Part shown: positions 4,875 through 7,451 of the stretch, in pieces | How the letters are laid out: each line of letters begins with the position of its first letter | How positions within the stretch are numbered: position 1 is the first letter of the stretch | NCBI GenBank assembly: GCA_007130345.1 | Contig: SLSP01000098.1 | Coordinates: 1 to 7,451 of the forward strand | Length of the DNA stretch: 7,451 nucleotides | Direction of reading: 5' to 3' | DNA from: Thermoflexales bacterium | GTDB taxonomy: Bacteria > Chloroflexota > Anaerolineae > B4-G1 > SLSP01 | Notes under the pieces: model-generated | What the model saw: only the letters and a program-made list of their open reading frames with translations | Databases searched by the model: none | Told to the model about the DNA's origin: nothing | Made by a program: the position numbers and the translations under genes

Positions 4875-6113
4875 TTACATCTCACGAGTTAGCAGCGCCA
4901 CATTCTCAACATGGTAGGTCTGCGGGAAGAGATCCACCGGCTGCACCCATTCCAGCGTGTAGCCCTGGCGCACCAACCGGCGCGCGTCGCGGGCCAGCGT
5001 GGCGGGATCGCAGGAGACGTAGACAATTTTCCGGGGACGATGGGCCGCCAGCGCGTCGAGGGCCTCGCGCTCCAAGCCACTCCGGGGCGGATCGAGCACG
5101 GCAGCGTCGAGGGTCTCGTCAAGTTCCGGTAGCACGTCTTCCACCAGCCCCTCATAGAGATCGACATTGTCCGCATCGGCCATATTGAAATCGGCGTCGG
5201 CGATGGCGGTGGGGTCGGCTTCGATGCCGGTGACAAAGCTGGCCTCCGGCGCGAGGAACGCGGTGAAGAGGCCCACGCCGCAATAGGCGTCGAGCACCTT
5301 CTCGTAGCCGCGCAAATCCAGCGCCTCCAGCACCAGATCGACCAGCACGCCCGCCTGCGCGGAGTTGACCTGGTAGAAGCTGGTGGCCGAGATGCGGAAC
5401 TCGCGCTCGCGGACGATTTCGGTGATGTAGTCGAGGCCGATGAGGGGCGCGATGGCGTCATCGTGGCGGATTTGCACCACAGATAGCGGGAAATCGACCT
5501 CCAGCGCGGGCGGTTCCTCGTGCCGCGATTGGAACGCCAGCAGCAGATCGCCGGTGGCGGTCCCGGCGCGCATCTCCATCCATTCCATCTCTGGGTACAC
5601 CATATCCAGGGATTGCAGCAAATTGCTCAACAGCGGATGCAGAATCAGGCAGTCGTCGATGGGGTGTACGGCGTGGCTGCGCGCCGAAAGGAAACCCATC
5701 CGCCCCTCGGCGTCCGTGCGGAAGAGGGCGTGGTTGCGATACTCCCACCCCACCGCGTCGGGCAGCGGCTCCAAGATCGGCGGCTCCGCGAACTTGCCCA
5801 CCCGCTTGAACTGATCCAGCGTTACCAGGCCCTTGATGCGTGCCTGCACCGCGTCGTCAATGTGCTGCCACTGACATCCCCCGCACGCCGCCGCGCCGAA
5901 ATGCGGGCACGGCGGTGCGACACGCGACGGCGACGGCTCCAGCACCTCCACCAGCCGGGCGCGAGCGTACCGCTCGTGGTCTTCCACAATCTCCACACGG
6001 ACGCGCTCGCCGGGGATGGCGTAGCCTACAAAGATCGCGCGTCCTTCGTGCCGTCCAAGAGCCTCGCCCCCGTGCGCCATGGCGTCCAACGTCAACTCAA
6101 ATACGTCTCCCAT
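4875..6113 (-). CDS. rlmD: 23S rRNA (uracil-5-)-methyltransferase RlmD/RumA family
   Basis: A 412-residue SAM-dependent enzyme that makes m5U in 23S rRNA (U1939 in E. coli numbering). The N-terminus is a TRAM RNA-binding domain (about 1-58, with GGEALGRHEGRAIFV). Cysteines C69, C77, C80 (CGGCQWQH) and C155 would hold the family's [4Fe-4S] cluster; C69-x7-C77 is two residues wider than the C-x5-C of E. coli RumA. The Rossmann methyltransferase domain shows SFYQVN (245-250), DAYCGVGLF (275-283) for SAM, DPPRSGL (341-347), VSCDPATLARD (366-376) with catalytic C368, and HVENVALL with the proton-abstracting E403. Length and domain order are complete. A broader RlmCD-type specificity, with a second uridine, cannot be excluded. 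It is second in an operon, 19 nt after the CPBP gene, with GGGAGG 6 nt before the ATG. Confidence 0.92.
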   Translation of the reverse strand: MGDVFELTLDAMAHGGEALGRHEGRAIFVGYAIPGERVRVEIVEDHERYARARLVEVLEPSPSRVAPPCPHFGAAACGGCQWQHIDDAVQARIKGLVTLDQFKRVGKFAEPPILEPLPDAVGWEYRNHALFRTDAEGRMGFLSARSHAVHPIDDCLILHPLLSNLLQSLDMVYPEMEWMEMRAGTATGDLLLAFQSRHEEPPALEVDFPLSVVQIRHDDAIAPLIGLDYITEIVREREFRISATSFYQVNSAQAGVLVDLVLEALDLRGYEKVLDAYCGVGLFTAFLAPEASFVTGIEADPTAIADADFNMADADNVDLYEGLVEDVLPELDETLDAAVLDPPRSGLEREALDALAAHRPRKIVYVSCDPATLARDARRLVRQGYTLEWVQPVDLFPQTYHVENVALLTREM

Positions 6114-6119
6114 CGTCTA

Positions 6120-6125
6120 CCTCCC
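6120..6125 (-). promoter_or_regulatory. Ribosome-binding site of rlmD
   Basis: GGGAGG on the minus strand, 6 nt upstream of the ATG at 6113, in the 19-nt gap after the CPBP gene's TGA. Confidence 0.75.
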
Positions 6126-6132
6126 GGCCCGC

Positions 6133-6756
6133 TCAGGGCAACGTCGTGACCCAGATGGTGAACACGGTCACGAACCAGTGAATCAAGAATGGATACAGGA
6201 AAGAATCGGTCTTCCAGGCGACCCAGCCGAAGGCCGACCCGCCCACGATGCAACTCAAGGTCTCCAACTCCGGTTTGCTGAAATGGCCGAAGGTGAAGAA
6301 GAACGCCTGGAAGAGCACGGCCCACCGCCCCATCATCTCGGCCAGCGAGAAGAGCAAAAATCCCCGGAAGAAGAACTCCCAACTCAGCAGATCGAGCGCG
6401 GCCCACCAGATCGTGCCCCACGCGCCGCGCATCCTCCAAAAGCGCGCGTAATACGCGACGAAGGCCGGGCCACGCGCCACAACCCACAGGATAGGCGCCA
6501 TCAGCAGCCACCCGCCCACCGTCAGCAAGAGGCCGCGCCGCCAATCGCCCAGGGTCACGCCATACAGCTTTAGCGGGCGGCGGAAGGCCACCAACATCGC
6601 CATCGGGAGCAGCAAGTAGAAGATCAAGCCTATCCGGGCATCGAAGCGGTAGTAATAGTCCAGGGTCAGCGCGACGGTGGCGTAAATCCACAGGATGGCC
6701 TGTTGCAAGTCGGGGTGCTTGGGACGTACTTTTTCAGACAAGCGTAAGTTTAGCAT
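6133..6756 (-). CDS. CPBP-family (CAAX protease and bacteriocin-processing/ABI) membrane protein
   Basis: A 207-residue integral membrane protein with about six hydrophobic segments (roughly 20-33, 41-57, 76-93, 113-125, 131-152 and 186-204). The second half carries the ABI/Rce1-like signature: SWEFFFRG (125-132), FFTFGHFS (153-160) giving F-x3-H158, and a final helix with H193. In active family members motif 1 is EExxxR and motif 3 is HxxxN; here the first Glu is W126 and the Asn position is T197. The catalytic set is therefore only partly kept, and protease activity is doubtful. The start at 6756 is chosen over a far upstream frame (to 7065) because that extension would overlap the divergent lipoprotein gene, reads through repeats, and lacks homology. 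TATAAT lies 6 nt before this ATG. It leads the operon with rlmD, but a functional link is not evident. Confidence 0.75.
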   Translation of the reverse strand: MLNLRLSEKVRPKHPDLQQAILWIYATVALTLDYYYRFDARIGLIFYLLLPMAMLVAFRRPLKLYGVTLGDWRRGLLLTVGGWLLMAPILWVVARGPAFVAYYARFWRMRGAWGTIWWAALDLLSWEFFFRGFLLFSLAEMMGRWAVLFQAFFFTFGHFSKPELETLSCIVGGSAFGWVAWKTDSFLYPFLIHWFVTVFTIWVTTLP

Positions 6757-6762
6757 AACCTC

Positions 6763-6771
6763 ATTATACCA
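6763..6771 (-). promoter_or_regulatory. Extended -10 promoter of the CPBP-rlmD operon, probably leaderless
   Basis: On the minus strand TGG (6771-6769) plus a perfect TATAAT (6768-6763) are followed by GAGGTT and the ATG at 6756. Six bases between -10 and ATG place the transcription start at the start codon. GAGG is too close to the ATG to be a working Shine-Dalgarno. No recognisable -35 box lies at 16-18 nt; that stretch is 8-bp repeat sequence. Confidence 0.65.
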
Positions 6772-6772
6772 G

Positions 6773-6804
6773 CAGACATTCAGACATCCAGACACCCAGA
6801 CTTC
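6773..6804. repeat. Four tandem 8-bp repeats CAGACxxx
   Basis: CAGACATT (6773-6780), CAGACATC (6781-6788), CAGACACC (6789-6796) and CAGACTTC (6797-6804) follow each other without gaps. The last unit merges into the inverted repeat starting at 6793. The array fills the space where the CPBP promoter's -35 should be. Confidence 0.7.
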
Positions 6805-6835
6805 CGAAGTCTCGGAGACTTCGGAAGTCTGGGTG
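6793..6835. repeat. Perfect 20-bp inverted repeat with 3-nt loop in a divergent promoter region
   Basis: CACCCAGACTTCCGAAGTCT (6793-6812) and AGACTTCGGAAGTCTGGGTG (6816-6835) are exact reverse complements around CGG. Each arm contains a copy of the palindrome AGACTTCSGAAGTCT that also forms the inverted repeat at 1637-1731. The element lies between the -10 boxes of two divergent genes, where a terminator is not expected, and neither side has a T-tract. It could be a regulator-binding site, a cruciform, or a dispersed repeat. Confidence 0.8.
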
Positions 6836-6860
6836 ATTGGGCAAATCCGGCAATTTCGGG

Positions 6861-6866
6861 TATCAT
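6861..6866 (+). promoter_or_regulatory. Candidate -10 box of the lipoprotein gene
   Basis: TATCAT matches TATAAT at five of six positions and lies 8 nt before the ATG at 6875, again giving a near-leaderless mRNA. A weak -35, TTGGGC (6837-6842), is 18 nt upstream, directly after the inverted repeat. There is no TGn extension. Confidence 0.45.
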
Positions 6867-6874
6867 AGTCCCCT

Positions 6875-7451
6875 ATGAGACGCCAACGCCTGTGGTTACT
6901 GTGGATTATCCTGTTGCTGATAGGGTGCAGCGCCCCGACCCCTATCACGCCGACGGTGACGCCTATGCCGACGCCGACGGTCACGCCCCTCCCCTCCGAC
7001 ACGGGCTGGCAACCGGTGGGAATCTTCGAGGTGCGCAGCCTCAACGTGGCGTTGCCGCCGGGCACGGAGCGGGTGACGGTCGCGCGCTTCGACCCGGCCG
7101 CCGCGCAGGTGCGCGTCCTCTACACCCCCGGCGAAGCGCGTCCTGTGAGCGCGTGGGCCGCCGCGACCGGCGCGCCCCTGGTGATTAACGCGGGCTACTT
7201 CACGCCGGAGTATTACGCCACGGGGCTGCTCGTCAGCGAGGGGGAGCGCTACGGCGTCGCCTACGGGGACTTTGCCGGGATGTTGGCGATGACGCCCGGC
7301 GGTGATGCCAGCGTGCGCTGGCTGCGCGAATGGCCCTACGACCCCGCCGAACCGCTCCGCGACGCCGTGCAGTCCTTCCCGATCCTGGTCAAACCCGGCG
7401 GCGTGATGGGCTTCCCCGCCGACGCCGGCGAGGGCCGCATCGCGCGGCGCA
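6875..7451 (+). CDS. Lipoprotein with phosphodiester glycosidase (NAGPA/DUF2233) domain, 3' end outside window
   Basis: An open frame of 192 complete codons runs off the right edge. It starts with a charged MRRQR, a hydrophobic stretch (6-17) and the lipobox L-I-G-C18, so the mature protein would be lipid-anchored at C18 on the outside of the membrane. A Thr/Pro-rich spacer (about 21-40, TP repeats) follows, then the globular domain. The block LVINAGYFTPEYYATGLLVSEGERYG (split over 102-127) and the later AVQSFPILVKPGG (164-176), ending at GRIARR just at the edge, fit the phosphodiester alpha-GlcNAcase/NAGPA-like family. Members of that family cleave sugar-phosphodiester links, and many bacterial ones are secreted, envelope-associated proteins. 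The remaining C-terminal part of the domain is not visible. The substrate here is unknown. The gene is divergent from the CPBP-rlmD operon across a 118-nt region. Confidence 0.85.
   Translation, partial: MRRQRLWLLWIILLLIGCSAPTPITPTVTPMPTPTVTPLPSDTGWQPVGIFEVRSLNVALPPGTERVTVARFDPAAAQVRVLYTPGEARPVSAWAAATGAPLVINAGYFTPEYYATGLLVSEGERYGVAYGDFAGMLAMTPGGDASVRWLREWPYDPAEPLRDAVQSFPILVKPGGVMGFPADAGEGRIARR

Noticed and set aside
6773..6835. CRISPR-like array
   Set aside because: The 8-bp units are directly adjacent with no spacers, and the rest is a single inverted repeat.
6793..6835. Intrinsic terminator
   Set aside because: The hairpin is strong but has no T-tract on either side and lies between divergent gene starts, not after a gene.
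6757..7065. Extension of the CPBP frame by 103 codons to an ATG at 7065
   Set aside because: It would run through the tandem and inverted repeats and overlap, antisense, the signal peptide and linker of the lipoprotein gene. The internal start has a TATAAT box at leaderless distance.

Overview
The window looks like a piece of chromosome from a GC-rich bacterium, most likely a member of the Chloroflexota (Anaerolineae-like). This placement is an inference. It rests on the overall character of the proteins, on extended -10 boxes sitting almost on top of start codons, and on AT-rich or palindromic repeat debris confined to the intergenic gaps. I see no transposase, integrase, phage gene, CRISPR array, tRNA or rRNA.

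Layout, left to right. The first 34 bases hold the first 11 codons of trmD (tRNA m1G37 methyltransferase) on the minus strand. It is preceded by a promoter and a roughly 147-nt structured leader that looks like a transcription attenuator. Next, all on the minus strand, come an SsnA-type amidohydrolase (272-1603), an NAD-dependent nucleotide-sugar epimerase (1748-2677) and a FemA/B/X-type peptidyltransferase (2690-3763). The last two are 12 nt apart and form an operon transcribed femX-like to epimerase. It starts from a TGn-TACAAT promoter that probably gives a leaderless mRNA. After a 251-nt repeat-rich gap comes a membrane S component of an ECF vitamin transporter (4015-4755). A gap of 119 nt carrying opposed arrays of 7-bp repeats separates it from rlmD (4875-6113). 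rlmD lies 19 nt downstream of a CPBP-family membrane protein (6133-6756), and the two form an operon. A 118-nt divergent promoter region with a perfect 20-bp inverted repeat follows. A plus-strand lipoprotein with a phosphodiester-glycosidase (NAGPA/DUF2233) domain then runs off the right edge (6875-7451).

How the genes fit together. This is a housekeeping and envelope neighbourhood rather than one dedicated pathway: RNA modification (trmD, rlmD), cell-envelope or surface-sugar chemistry (FemX-like, epimerase, secreted glycosidase), membrane proteins (ECF-S, CPBP) and one solitary amidohydrolase. The most interesting signals are regulatory. They are the mutually exclusive hairpins, with a possible 18-codon leader peptide, in front of trmD, and a clear split between leaderless first genes and genes with a strong GGGAGG ribosome-binding site. 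Every intergenic gap also carries its own short repeat family, notably the palindrome AGACTTCSGAAGTCT, present four times as two inverted pairs.
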